A stretch of DNA of 27,945 nt from a virus: positions 1 through 27,945 of the IMG/VR virus record IMGVR_UViG_3300025000_000353; one strand, given 5' to 3'. Both the position numbers and the translations under genes were made by a program. Below, one piece after another: positions 20,511 to 25,925 of the stretch; the stretch's first letter is position 1, and each line of letters starts with the position of its first letter. The notes below the pieces were generated by a model, which saw only the letters and a program-made list of their open reading frames with translations, made no database searches and was not told the origin of the DNA.

Positions 20511-20661
20511 CATGCACCTCCAACAATTCCAGCGGAATATCCTCGCAGTCGCAGGTCAGCCGGTAGTGGGCTACGGCGCAGCCAATCCGACCACCAGGGC
20601 AAGGAATGGAAATCCGCTTGGTCATCTCAGTACCGCAGCGTTTGCAGGTTCTAGGATTCAT
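20497..20661 (-). CDS. Zinc-ribbon small protein, 54 aa
   Basis: A 54-aa frame found by direct translation: MNPRTCKRCGTEMTKRISIP, CPGGRIGCAVAHYRL, TCDCEDIPLELLEV. Cysteines at 6, 9, 21, 28, 37 and 39 suggest one or two metal sites. The ATG follows AGAGGAG. It overlaps the upstream gene by 11 nt and the downstream gene by 14 nt, fully in keeping with this densely overlapped operon. Function unknown. Confidence 0.7.
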   Translation of the reverse strand: MNPRTCKRCGTEMTKRISIPCPGGRIGCAVAHYRLTCDCEDIPLELLEVHDVQD

Positions 20662-20944
20662 CCAAATTCTCCTCTATCCACTTCAGCTTACACGGGGCAC
20701 ACGCAATCAAGGTGTCCACCAATGGGAGGTGATTGAATCCTCCGTAGTTGCAGCCTCCCAGACAGCCGGATTTGGTTCTGCCTGCATAATCACGGCTCAC
20801 CTCGCGCTCTGAAATATAAAGGCGCTCGAAAGGCAGGAACCTCTGGTTGCCTTCTGTGTCTGTGCAAGTGAGTCCTGAGACTTTTCCTACGGCATCCCGA
20901 ACTACTGTGATTTCAGTAGGGCTTTCTAGTAAGCCCAAATCCAT
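20651..20944 (-). CDS. Hypothetical early protein with Cys cluster, 97 aa
   Basis: A 97-aa protein, MDLGLLESPTEITVVRDAVG at the start, mostly beta to residue 55, then a Cys-rich part SGCLGGCNYGGFNHLPLVDT and IACAPCKLKW. C60, C64, H71, C82 and C85 (approximate numbering) could bind a metal. No family recognised. It lies 18 nt after the HD-like gene. Confidence 0.65.
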   Translation of the reverse strand: MDLGLLESPTEITVVRDAVGKVSGLTCTDTEGNQRFLPFERLYISEREVSRDYAGRTKSGCLGGCNYGGFNHLPLVDTLIACAPCKLKWIEENLDES

Positions 20945-20962
20945 TCCCCCAAGCCCAAAGAT

Positions 20963-21445
20963 CTATTCGTTGCACGAATCCTCCTTCTCCACCACAACCT
21001 CAGCCTTTAAAAGTTCCACTGTGTTCCTAAAGGCCCGATCCAGTAGCCCACTAGGCAACTCCAAATCATAAACACTCCCGCTCCGCGCCATCCCAGCCAT
21101 GACACAATCGACGATGAACTCCAGCACGTCGATCAGGTCCACGTCCTCAGGCACTCCTTCTTCAGCCGAAAGGTGGTGCCTGGAAATCTTCTTGTGCTGG
21201 TCCCACCAATCGTGCTTCTCAAACCCAGTCTGGAAGTCCGCGTGGAATTCATGAAGGTAACTCAGCTTGTCGAAGTCATGCCACTTCGTGGCGTCATCCA
21301 GAAGCCCCTTGATAAACTCCAACCCCTTCCCTACGTCCTCAATGTGCTGCTCAGATGAAGCAGCCAAAATCTCCTTGGTCACTGTAGCCGGATCTCCACA
21401 GGTCCGAGAATCCGCCGTCTTGCTTTCTTTGATCGTGATCGTCAA
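20963..21445 (-). CDS. HD-like phage protein, 160 aa
   Basis: The first gene of the early operon, starting with TTG (21445) after AAGGAGAACATT. It contains KWHDFDKLSYLHEFHADFQT, then HDWWDQHKKISRHHL and VDLIDVLEFIVDCVMAGMAR. The repeated His/Asp pattern (H-D-x-D-K, W-W-x-x-H, R-H-H, D-V-L-x-x-I-x-D) resembles an HD-type metal site and recurs as a small phage protein family of unknown role; it could act on nucleotides, but that is not shown. The C-terminal helix is Glu/Val-rich. A partial 14-mer lies just upstream at 21459-21472. Confidence 0.7.
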   Translation of the reverse strand: MTITIKESKTADSRTCGDPATVTKEILAASSEQHIEDVGKGLEFIKGLLDDATKWHDFDKLSYLHEFHADFQTGFEKHDWWDQHKKISRHHLSAEEGVPEDVDLIDVLEFIVDCVMAGMARSGSVYDLELPSGLLDRAFRNTVELLKAEVVVEKEDSCNE

Positions 21446-21557
21446 AATGTTCTCCTTAATTCAGATGTGCTTACGCACTTCGCTCCGCTACGTGAATTTG
21501 TCCGGCCAAAACAAAGGCCTCTCCCGTTAGCGGCGGGCAGACCTCTTGATGAATTGC

Positions 21558-21586
21558 ATCTTAATTCACTTCTGAATGTTTGTCAA
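21558..21586 (-). promoter_or_regulatory. Early operon promoter with operator in the spacer
   Basis: Minus strand -35 TTGACA (21581-21586), 17-bp spacer, -10 TAAGAT (21558-21563). The 14-mer at 21564-21577 fills the spacer up to the -10, exactly as in the integrase promoter, and a second copy lies 8 bp upstream of the -35. This is the probable main repressed early promoter for the 17 genes down to 16243. Confidence 0.85.
21564..21577. promoter_or_regulatory. Operator 14-mer ATTCACTTCTGAAT in the early promoter
   Basis: Variant copy inside the spacer, next to the -10 element. Confidence 0.8.
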
Positions 21587-21594
21587 GAGAAAAA

Positions 21595-21608
21595 ATTCGG
21601 ATGTGAAT
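21595..21608. promoter_or_regulatory. Operator 14-mer, inverted (ATTCGGATGTGAAT)
   Basis: Reverse-orientation variant 8 bp upstream of the early -35. Its centre is 31 bp from the spacer copy, close to three helical turns, so cooperative binding is possible. Confidence 0.75.
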
Positions 21609-21635
21609 ACATTGCGCCACGAGCCCAGCCACAAG

Positions 21636-21684
21636 CCTCCTCAGGATTAGCGCGAAGCGGGAGAAATTGAGGAAACCTGTGGTT
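21636..21684. repeat. Degenerate GCGAAGC hairpin element (copy D)
   Basis: Contains GCGAAGC flanked by CCTCCTCAGG on the left and TGAGGAAACCTGTGG on the right, an imperfect version of the element at 22445-22500. The rest of the gene-free stretch 21609-21933 holds only this element and the repeats at 21783-21848. Confidence 0.5.
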
Positions 21685-21782
21685 TGCCTGAAGAGTCCTT
21701 CTAATCATATATACCTCCCAAACCCCATCTCAAAATTTTCAGCGAAACCAACTCCCACCTCCGATCCAAATACCACATTCCC

Positions 21783-21848
21783 TAACGTATCATGTATGAA
21801 TCATTAAGGGCCAAATCTAGGCTTAACGTACCATATATGAAGCATTAA
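21783..21848. repeat. Two 25-bp direct repeats, 41-bp period
   Basis: 21783-21807 and 21824-21848 share TAACGTA, CAT, TATGAA and CATTAA, differing at three positions. The spacing of about four helical turns suggests a protein-binding pair different from the 14-mer family. Confidence 0.6.
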
Positions 21849-21933
21849 CCCAGGTACAAGAGGGGGAGGCGCTGTTCAGATTTGTGCTGCGTTCAGTTTT
21901 TATGAACAGTTATGGAATCTGAGCAGGAAAGCA

Positions 21934-22329
21934 TCAAGCAGCCCTTTTGCTCCCAGAATCTCGCTTTTCGGTCAGATTCAGGTACTTTTTGGACTCCCTC
22001 CATCCGAATTCATCAGCTTCGACACAGCAAGCATCTCTCCCCTGGTCGTGTTGGAGTGCGTGACAGTACTCGTGCCCGATGGTCTTAAGCAGATCAGGAA
22101 GCTGGCGCCTCTCCTTCGAGGCGCCAAGGGCAATCCTGATCCAGACGTTAAGGTTCCTGGCCTTCACATAGTAGCAACGACCATACGCAGTTTTGCCAAT
22201 GGAGTTCCTGGGAAGAAACTCGATGCTGATTTGGTTGGTTTGGTTGAGAGGAAACTTTTGGAGGAGGTGCTGGGTGAATTGGATAGCTTCCTCGGGAGTT
22301 GCAGGGTGATTCAGGATTATTGTCTTCAT
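21934..22329 (-). CDS. HExxH zinc peptidase, ImmA/IrrE-like, 131 aa
   Basis: A 131-aa protein with a zinc-peptidase motif HEYCHALQHD (H86, E87, H90) and a downstream EADEFGW (E104 or E107) as the likely third ligand, as in the ImmA/IrrE family (H-E-x-x-H ... E-x-x-A-x-x-F-A). ImmA of ICEBs1 cleaves its phage-like repressor to trigger excision, so an anti-repressor role is attractive here. The usual partner repressor gene is not adjacent. Other small zincins, such as SprT-like proteins, cannot be excluded. The start follows AGGAG with 9-nt spacing. Confidence 0.65.
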   Translation of the reverse strand: MKTIILNHPATPEEAIQFTQHLLQKFPLNQTNQISIEFLPRNSIGKTAYGRCYYVKARNLNVWIRIALGASKERRQLPDLLKTIGHEYCHALQHDQGRDACCVEADEFGWRESKKYLNLTEKRDSGSKRAA

Positions 22330-22400
22330 TTTAATTGGCTCCTATTTTAATGTTGGAAGATCCGTATGAGATTGCGCTGGGTTTTGGTTATCTTGGATTA

Positions 22401-22444
22401 ACCACAGGTTCGCCTAGTTCAGACCACAGGTTCGCCTAGTTCAG
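22401..22444. repeat. Two 22-bp direct repeats
   Basis: 22401-22422 and 22423-22444 are identical and in tandem. Each begins ACCACAGGTT, the left arm start of the adjacent hairpin element, so they look like partial copies of that arm. Confidence 0.75.
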
Positions 22445-22500
22445 ACCACAGGTTTCCTCAGGAGAGGTGCGAAGCATTTTTACCTGAGGAAACCTGTGGT
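22445..22500. repeat. GCGAAGC hairpin element (copy C)
   Basis: 18-bp perfect arms (22445-22462 with 22483-22500) around a 20-nt loop holding GCGAAGC. It forms the 3' end of the NUMOD gene and may act as its terminator. Confidence 0.78.
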
Positions 22501-22823
22501 TCTGCTTCAACACGCTCTCTTTCCCTCCTAGCCACCTGGGACGCCTTCATCTTCGCCTTGGCTTCCTCAGAATGCTGATAACCCTTAGGTCTTTTCGGTA
22601 CTCCCTTGTTAGCTTCTGAGAGTAGCTTCCTGGTGTGCTCGGATACCACCCTGAAGCAGCCGCAGTTCTTCGACTTATTGTGGATCAGGTTGTGTTGTGA
22701 GACCTCCCTGGTGGTGCCGCAGGTACAACGGCAGAGCCAGTGCTTTATATTGTTGGGTCTTGTTGGTGCTTGGGACAAGACAGTCCATGAATTGAATTGG
22801 TCTCCTTTGGATATTTTGTACAT
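22458..22823 (-). CDS. NUMOD/zinc-ribbon protein, homing-endonuclease-related, 121 aa
   Basis: Residues 1-56 form a zinc ribbon with WTVLSQAP, then HWLCRCTCGTTREVSQ and SKNCGC (cysteines 31, 33, 35, 54 and 56), the N-terminal type seen in phage AP2/HNH endonucleases. Residues 60-96 carry a NUMOD3-like DNA-binding motif (KLLSEANKGVPKRPKGY then HSEEAKAKMKAS). There is no nuclease domain, so it may be a truncated endonuclease or a DNA-binding regulator. The last residues are encoded by the hairpin element at 22445-22500. The start follows AAAGGAGG. Confidence 0.7.
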   Translation of the reverse strand: MYKISKGDQFNSWTVLSQAPTRPNNIKHWLCRCTCGTTREVSQHNLIHNKSKNCGCFRVVSEHTRKLLSEANKGVPKRPKGYQHSEEAKAKMKASQVARRERERVEAEPQVSSGKNASHLS

Positions 22824-22855
22824 TTTTTGGGTCCTCCTTTGTCTTGGCTATTTGT

Positions 22856-22884
22856 AGACTACAGTAATACTTGGTTCCTGTCAA
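22856..22884 (-). promoter_or_regulatory. Possible promoter for the NUMOD and peptidase genes
   Basis: Minus strand -35 TTGACA (22879-22884), 17-bp spacer, weak -10 TAGTCT (22856-22861). A 14-mer-like site lies 9 bp upstream of the -35, the same spacing as at 13362. Confidence 0.5.
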
Positions 22885-22893
22885 GCTAAAAAT

Positions 22894-22907
22894 ATGTACA
22901 TCTGAAT
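22894..22907. promoter_or_regulatory. Operator-like 14-mer, variant ATGTACATCTGAAT
   Basis: One good half (CATCTGAAT) and one weak half, placed 9 bp upstream of a -35 element. Confidence 0.45.
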
Positions 22908-22984
22908 TTTACTTCGTAGCGTGTGAGTGAATGGGTAAGGGCGCCTGGCTCTCATTAAAACTTTCACCCCGCCACCACTCCCCA

Positions 22985-23080
22985 GTGACCGAGGGCGAGC
23001 TGTAGGGTGTGACCGAGGGCGAGCTGTAGGGTGTGACCGAGGGCGAGCTGTAGGGTGTGACCGAGGGCGAGCTGTAGGGT
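22985..23080 (+). repeat. Four 24-bp tandem repeats (iteron-like)
   Basis: Four exact head-to-tail copies of a 24-bp unit (GTGACCGAGGGCGAGC then TGTAGGGT) at 22985, 23009, 23033 and 23057, with a partial fifth (GTGACC) at 23081. They lie beside a very AT-rich stretch, 23087-23163. Iterons next to AT-rich DNA are the usual form of a replication or partition origin. They do not form a CRISPR, since there are no spacers. Confidence 0.85.
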
Positions 23081-23086
23081 GTGACC

Positions 23087-23163
23087 TACATACCCCAATT
23101 GACAATCTAAGTGCCTAGTTTTACACAACAATAATTATTTTAAAATAAATGTGAAATAAATTG
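23087..23163. other. AT-rich stretch beside the iterons, possible unwinding region
   Basis: About 77 bp dominated by A and T (TAATTATTTTAAAATAAATG and similar), between the 24-bp repeats and a strong promoter. It is a candidate DNA-unwinding element. Confidence 0.5.
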
Positions 23164-23192
23164 TTGACACTAAAACAGGTATCGTGTATAAC
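23164..23192 (+). promoter_or_regulatory. Promoter next to the iterons
   Basis: -35 TTGACA (23164-23169), 17-bp spacer, -10 TATAAC (23187-23192). The predicted start is around 23199-23201, only a few bases before the ATG at 23202. Confidence 0.8.
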
Positions 23193-23201
23193 TATATCAA
23201 C

Positions 23202-23285
23202 ATGAACGAGCGGCTTACCTGGACCACTACTAACCACGGTGCCTCGCACCACAACAAGGCCATAGGCCAAAGGGGTATATCATGA
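23202..23285 (+). CDS. Possible leaderless upstream peptide, 27 aa
   Basis: A frame MNERLTWTTTNHGASHHNKA and a few more residues, ending in TGA that overlaps the ATG of the next gene (ATGA). It has no ribosome site, and its ATG lies almost at the predicted transcript start, so it could be translated without a leader and couple translation to the next gene. It may also be untranslated. Confidence 0.35.
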   Translation: MNERLTWTTTNHGASHHNKAIGQRGIS

Positions 23286-23710
23286 AAAAGCAAATTGAAT
23301 CTATGGGTATCAAAGCACGCACCGCCATCTTGAAAACCGTTGACGCTGAAAGCAAAGCATACGCTTCGCAGCAAACCCGCATGATGGAGATCATATCCAC
23401 CGTCGAAGCGCATTTCGGTGTGCCGGAAAAAGCTACAGGCTACGTTCACACCGTACACAATGCCATGCTGCAGGCAGGTCGGGACGTTCCCGAGAAATAC
23501 ACCGACGCCATTCAGGACAAAGGGGAGTGTGGCCGTTTCTTGAAAAGGCTGTATGACTTCATCAGGAACAGCGGCGACAACTCCCCCAACCCCAAAGAGT
23601 TCAACGTTGACAGCTATGTCAAGGCAGTTATGACCAAATGCGCCGGTAACGAGGGATTATTCGCGGCTCTCGAAAAGGCGCTGAAAGCGGCGAAAAAGGC
23701 AACTGCCTAG
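23282..23710 (+). CDS. Hypothetical helical protein, 142 aa
   Basis: A 142-aa, mostly alpha-helical protein: MKKQIESMGIKARTAILKTV, then VEAHFGVPEKATGYVHTVHN and GRFLKRLYDFIRNSGD, ending in an Ala/Lys-rich helix (EKALKAAKKATA). The ATG follows AAAGGGG. It sits right after iteron-like repeats and a strong promoter and before a strong terminator, so it is transcribed alone. Position suggests a replication or copy-control role, but no known domain is seen, and its codon use is more GC-rich than the DNA around it. Confidence 0.72.
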   Translation: MKKQIESMGIKARTAILKTVDAESKAYASQQTRMMEIISTVEAHFGVPEKATGYVHTVHNAMLQAGRDVPEKYTDAIQDKGECGRFLKRLYDFIRNSGDNSPNPKEFNVDSYVKAVMTKCAGNEGLFAALEKALKAAKKATA

Positions 23711-23718
23711 ACCCTAGC

Positions 23719-23746
23719 CCCCTTGCCTTAACCGGCAAGGGGTTTT
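23719..23746 (+). terminator. Terminator after the 142-aa gene
   Basis: A 9-bp stem CCCCTTGCC/GGCAAGGGG with a 6-nt loop followed by TTTT, starting 8 bp after the stop codon. Confidence 0.85.
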
Positions 23747-23794
23747 CTCTGTATCTGCTAGTGTCAATCCTAGCAACTACAGAGAAAACCCCTT
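23737..23794. repeat. 17-bp inverted repeat with an inner stem
   Basis: Perfect 17-bp arms (23737-23753 and 23778-23794). Within the 24-bp centre, TGCTAG and CTAGCA (23756-23761, 23770-23775) form a second stem. The left arm overlaps the terminator, so this is a competing or mirrored structure, possibly a terminator facing the other way. Confidence 0.8.
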
Positions 23795-24200
23795 GTATCA
23801 ATTCCCCGCTCATTGAGATTATTGTGGCGTGACACGTAACAGCCTAGCAGCCTGTTACGTGGCGCAAGTAATGCCGCGCATTACGGCATGAAACCTTAGT
23901 ACCTGTCACCTATCGCCGACAGGTTCACCACAAGATTTAGCGCGTTCGATCCCTGACGTGTATCAATTCAAAGGATAGTAGACAAGAGGTCCCATAGTGG
24001 GAGTCTACCCGACGGTACATGGTAAAGGATTGGAAAGGCGGATTTTCCCCTTATAGCTGTGAAGCTAGACGCGGGGTAGGTGATACCATGCGCCGAAACG
24101 AATAGACCGGTTAAACGCCAGATACAGCCGTCCTGCTAATAGTTGTGTCGCTGATAAGAAAGGCGAGGCATGAGGCAAACGGCGCTACTGGGTAAAGAAA
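23795..24200 (+). ncRNA. Gene-free region with many hairpins: candidate structured RNA
   Basis: No convincing gene, but a series of stems: 23833-23842 with 23852-23861 (10 bp), 23868-23874 with 23878-23884 (7 bp), 23901-23907 with 23918-23924 (7 bp), 23978-23983 with 24003-24008 enclosing CCCA/TGGG, and a nested set around 24037-24094 (GGCG/CGCC, CCCC/GGGG, then TAGCT-GTGA-AGCTA, a GNRA-type tetraloop). The density and nesting are higher than in other gaps of the window. The strand is assumed. No group I or II intron, tmRNA or tRNA signature could be completed. Expression is unknown. Confidence 0.45.
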
Positions 24201-24208
24201 ATCTAATT

Positions 24209-24231
24209 AAAAATGTGAACTTCACATTTTT
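24209..24231. repeat. Family-2 palindrome (perfect)
   Basis: 11-bp perfect arms AAAAATGTGAA and TTCACATTTTT around one C. Strongest copy of the second palindrome family. Confidence 0.75.
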
Positions 24232-24241
24232 GAGGCAACAA

Positions 24242-24277
24242 AGCGGGACCGGCCCAAAGCATCGAGCCGGTCCCGCT
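24242..24277. terminator. 12-bp GC-rich hairpin
   Basis: Perfect 12-bp stem (24242-24253 with 24266-24277) and a 12-nt loop. No strong T run follows on either strand, so it is a structural element rather than a sure terminator. Confidence 0.55.
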
Positions 24278-24282
24278 CCATT

Positions 24283-24360
24283 TAGAAAATATGAATTCTC
24301 ACATTTACTCCAGGAAGTGTTCCAAAACGGAACAAATAAAAGTGAGATTTCATATTTTCT
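24283..24360. repeat. Pair of facing family-2 palindromes
   Basis: 24284-24306 and 24338-24360 are near-exact reverse complements (AGAAAATATGA...TCACATTT). Each is also a family-2 member, so the whole forms a large inverted repeat with a 31-bp centre. Confidence 0.65.
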
Positions 24361-24426
24361 AAACTCTGCGAACGGATGTTTGCAGTGTTTAGATGGAGCA
24401 ACAAACCAACAAAGGAGCTAAACCAA

Positions 24427-24627
24427 ATGAAAGCTACGACCACAAAGCGGGAGACCTACAACTTCACTAGAATGTACCAAAGTAAGTCACTACACATGGT
24501 TGCAATGCAGATCACTAAAAACAGCGCCAATGCTTCCACGAACGGGATCGGAAAGGAAACTCTCCCATCGCACCTAAAGCAAACCACTAAAACCCAGGAC
24601 GCGCAGAGTATATCCTTTTTGATCTAG
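24427..24627 (+). CDS. Hypothetical small protein, 66 aa
   Basis: A 66-aa Thr/Lys/Ser/Asn-rich protein (MKATTTKRETYNFTRMYQSK), without clear secondary structure. The ATG was chosen at 24427 because AGGAG lies 9-10 nt upstream; the frame is open further back but without a ribosome site. No family recognised. The amino-acid make-up is less convincing than that of the next gene. Confidence 0.45.
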   Translation: MKATTTKRETYNFTRMYQSKSLHMVAMQITKNSANASTNGIGKETLPSHLKQTTKTQDAQSISFLI

Positions 24628-24675
24628 GAAAGGAAACGCGTTGGAACTTGGGGAAACACCACAAAAGGAGGAGTT

Positions 24676-24876
24676 ATGGGGTGGTACATAATTAAAAATG
24701 CTTTGACTGATTATCCAGAGACACTAGGACCTTTCTCCACCAAAAAAGAGGCCCTAGCAAATTCAGGGTCAATGGAGCCTTCCCACCGCAGTTACCAAAG
24801 CACCTATGCAAAAGGCAAAGACCGTATCGGCACGAAAGAGGTCCTAATTGCTGCTGGGTTCGATTGGGCATTCTAA
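24676..24876 (+). CDS. Small hypothetical protein, 66 aa
   Basis: A 66-aa protein beginning MGWYIIKNALTDYPETLGPF with STKKEALANSG and a Trp-ending tail (AAGFDWAF). The W-Y-I-I-K start followed by F-x-T-K-x-E-A resembles small phage proteins in which an alpha-beta fold reads W-x-I-x ... P-F-x-T-x-x-E-A. The start follows GGAGGAGTT. Function unknown. Confidence 0.62.
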   Translation: MGWYIIKNALTDYPETLGPFSTKKEALANSGSMEPSHRSYQSTYAKGKDRIGTKEVLIAAGFDWAF

Positions 24877-24916
24877 CCGCAGTCCACCTCAGTGTCTCCC
24901 GCTTCGCGCTGTTATC

Positions 24917-24960
24917 GAGGGAACCTGCGAATCTACTTAACCCAGACCGCAGGTTCCCTC
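24917..24960. repeat. GCGAAGC hairpin element (copy B)
   Basis: 13-bp perfect arms (24917-24929 with 24948-24960) and an 18-nt centre. The GCGAAGC motif occurs in reverse complement just to the left, at 24900-24906. It may end transcription of the preceding genes. The rest of 24877-25238 holds the palindrome, operator and promoter listed next. Confidence 0.72.
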
Positions 24961-25072
24961 AGTGATAAAGCTCCGCACAGCTCCTGACTAATCCTGCATC
25001 CTCCCAAAGCCAGGCCGCGCCAATTTTTATGCAGAAACGCATAATTTAACATTCGCCCATCAAATTAACCAA

Positions 25073-25092
25073 AAATGTGGAATTTCACATTT
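25073..25092. repeat. Family-2 palindrome
   Basis: AAATGTG and CACATTT arms with an imperfect centre, about 30 bp upstream of the promoter at 25123. Confidence 0.65.
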
Positions 25093-25100
25093 CCATTTAA

Positions 25101-25114
25101 ACTCACTTCCGAAT
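25101..25114. promoter_or_regulatory. Operator-like 14-mer, variant ACTCACTTCCGAAT
   Basis: Variant copy 8 bp upstream of the -35 of the right-cluster promoter, the same spacing as upstream of the structural and early promoters. Confidence 0.6.
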
Positions 25115-25122
25115 TAAAATGC

Positions 25123-25151
25123 TTGACTGAATTCCATAAAGCCGCTATAAA
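25123..25151 (+). promoter_or_regulatory. Promoter of the right-hand gene cluster
   Basis: -35 TTGACT (25123-25128), 17-bp spacer, -10 TATAAA (25146-25151). It reads into the genes from 25239 onward. Confidence 0.8.
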
Positions 25152-25238
25152 GGCCACATAAAAGGTTTTCAAAAGGTTTCATCCACTACCCATAAAGGAT
25201 AATAAAAGAAATCGCCCCTAATCACAAAGGAGGATGAA

Positions 25239-25460
25239 ATGATCCCGAACTACGAACTCACCGCAACTGTGCTCTCGCCCTACGATCCCAACAGGATGTT
25301 CACGGTTTTCCTCAACCTGGAAGGGGAGCTTATAAAGGACCAGCGCCAGATCCCCGAGGGCTGGGAGGAAATCTACGAGTTCAACTTCTGTGGTCCCTAC
25401 GTCCCGTTCTGGGAGAGGGGCTACGACCACGAATTCTACGTTCACTCGCTGCGGAAATAA
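25239..25460 (+). CDS. Hypothetical protein, 73 aa
   Basis: The first gene after the right-cluster promoter. It reads MIPNYELTATVLSPYDPNRM then FTVFLNLEGELIKDQ and GPYVPFWERGYDHEFYVHSL. It is acidic and aromatic-rich with a probable beta fold. The start follows AAAGGAGGATGAA. No family recognised; this is a good gene by ribosome site, length and context. Confidence 0.7.
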   Translation: MIPNYELTATVLSPYDPNRMFTVFLNLEGELIKDQRQIPEGWEEIYEFNFCGPYVPFWERGYDHEFYVHSLRK

Positions 25461-25478
25461 AGTGAAATCTCACATTTT
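25459..25478. repeat. Family-2 palindrome between genes
   Basis: GTGA-AATC-TCAC core between the stop at 25460 and the next ribosome site (AAAGGAG). Confidence 0.62.
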
Positions 25479-25492
25479 CAAAGGAGATCCAA

Positions 25493-25822
25493 ATGTCCGA
25501 CAAAATCGAAATCAAATTGCCCTACAGGACTTCAGGACACTTATTCCCTGAAATCGTGTGCAAAGACGGGTTTATGATGAGTGTCCAAGCTAGCGACCGG
25601 CATCGTTGCTGTCCTAAAACTTTGGACTTCTTCAAGCTCTCTTGCTATAGCGAAGTCGAAGTCGGCTTCCCTAGCGCGACTGAAGAACTCCTCATGCCTT
25701 ACCAAGTCAGCGAAGGCTCTAACGTGTTTGGATACGTCCCGCTGAAAGTTGTCCAGGAGATTATCCGGAAGCACGGAGGGACTGTTTGTTTAAAATGTGG
25801 AATTTCACATTTTCTGAGTTAA
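25493..25822 (+). CDS. Hypothetical protein, 109 aa
   Basis: A 109-aa protein, MSDKIEIKLPYRTSGHLFPE, with a Cys pair near residue 40 (HRCCPKTLDFF) and a late CLKCGISHFLS. The C terminus is written through a family-2 palindrome (25792-25813), so CGISHF is repeat-encoded. The VPLKVVQEIIRKHGG helix is a believable domain end. No family recognised. The start follows AAGGAGATCCAA. Confidence 0.65.
   Translation: MSDKIEIKLPYRTSGHLFPEIVCKDGFMMSVQASDRHRCCPKTLDFFKLSCYSEVEVGFPSATEELLMPYQVSEGSNVFGYVPLKVVQEIIRKHGGTVCLKCGISHFLS
25792..25813. repeat. Family-2 palindrome inside a coding end
   Basis: AAAATGTG and CACATTTT arms with an imperfect centre, inside the last codons of the 109-aa gene. Confidence 0.7.
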
Positions 25823-25878
25823 CCGCAGGTTCCCTCATGTTTTAATGCGAAGCAATTTGACCTGAGGGAACCTGCGGT
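25822..25878. repeat. GCGAAGC hairpin element (copy A)
   Basis: 16-bp perfect arms (25822-25837 with 25863-25878) and a 25-nt centre holding GCGAAGC. It begins at the last base of the 109-aa gene's stop codon. Confidence 0.78.
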
Positions 25879-25901
25879 CTAAGCAACTAATAAAAGGAGG
25901 A

Positions 25902-25925
25902 TAAAAAGTGAAACTTCATATTTTC
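25902..25925. repeat. Family-2 element over a start codon
   Basis: AAAAAGTGAAACTTCATATTT-like copy whose GTG is the start codon of the next gene, so a bound protein or RNA structure would touch initiation directly. Confidence 0.5.

Noticed and set aside
22985-23080. CRISPR array
   Set aside because: The repeats are directly in tandem, without spacers, and no cas gene is present.
22881-23105. Minus-strand frame across the 24-bp repeats
   Set aside because: The 24-bp unit is a multiple of three, so any frame stays open; the product is a pure repeat of a short Pro/Arg peptide without a ribosome site.
23940-23956. Second tRNA T-arm (GTTCGATCCC)
   Set aside because: The flanking bases do not pair to form the T stem, and no acceptor or anticodon arm can be built.
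24170-24421. 83-aa plus-strand frame
   Set aside because: It runs through a perfect palindrome, a 12-bp hairpin and a facing palindrome pair, so its sequence is dictated by repeats; it has no good ribosome site.
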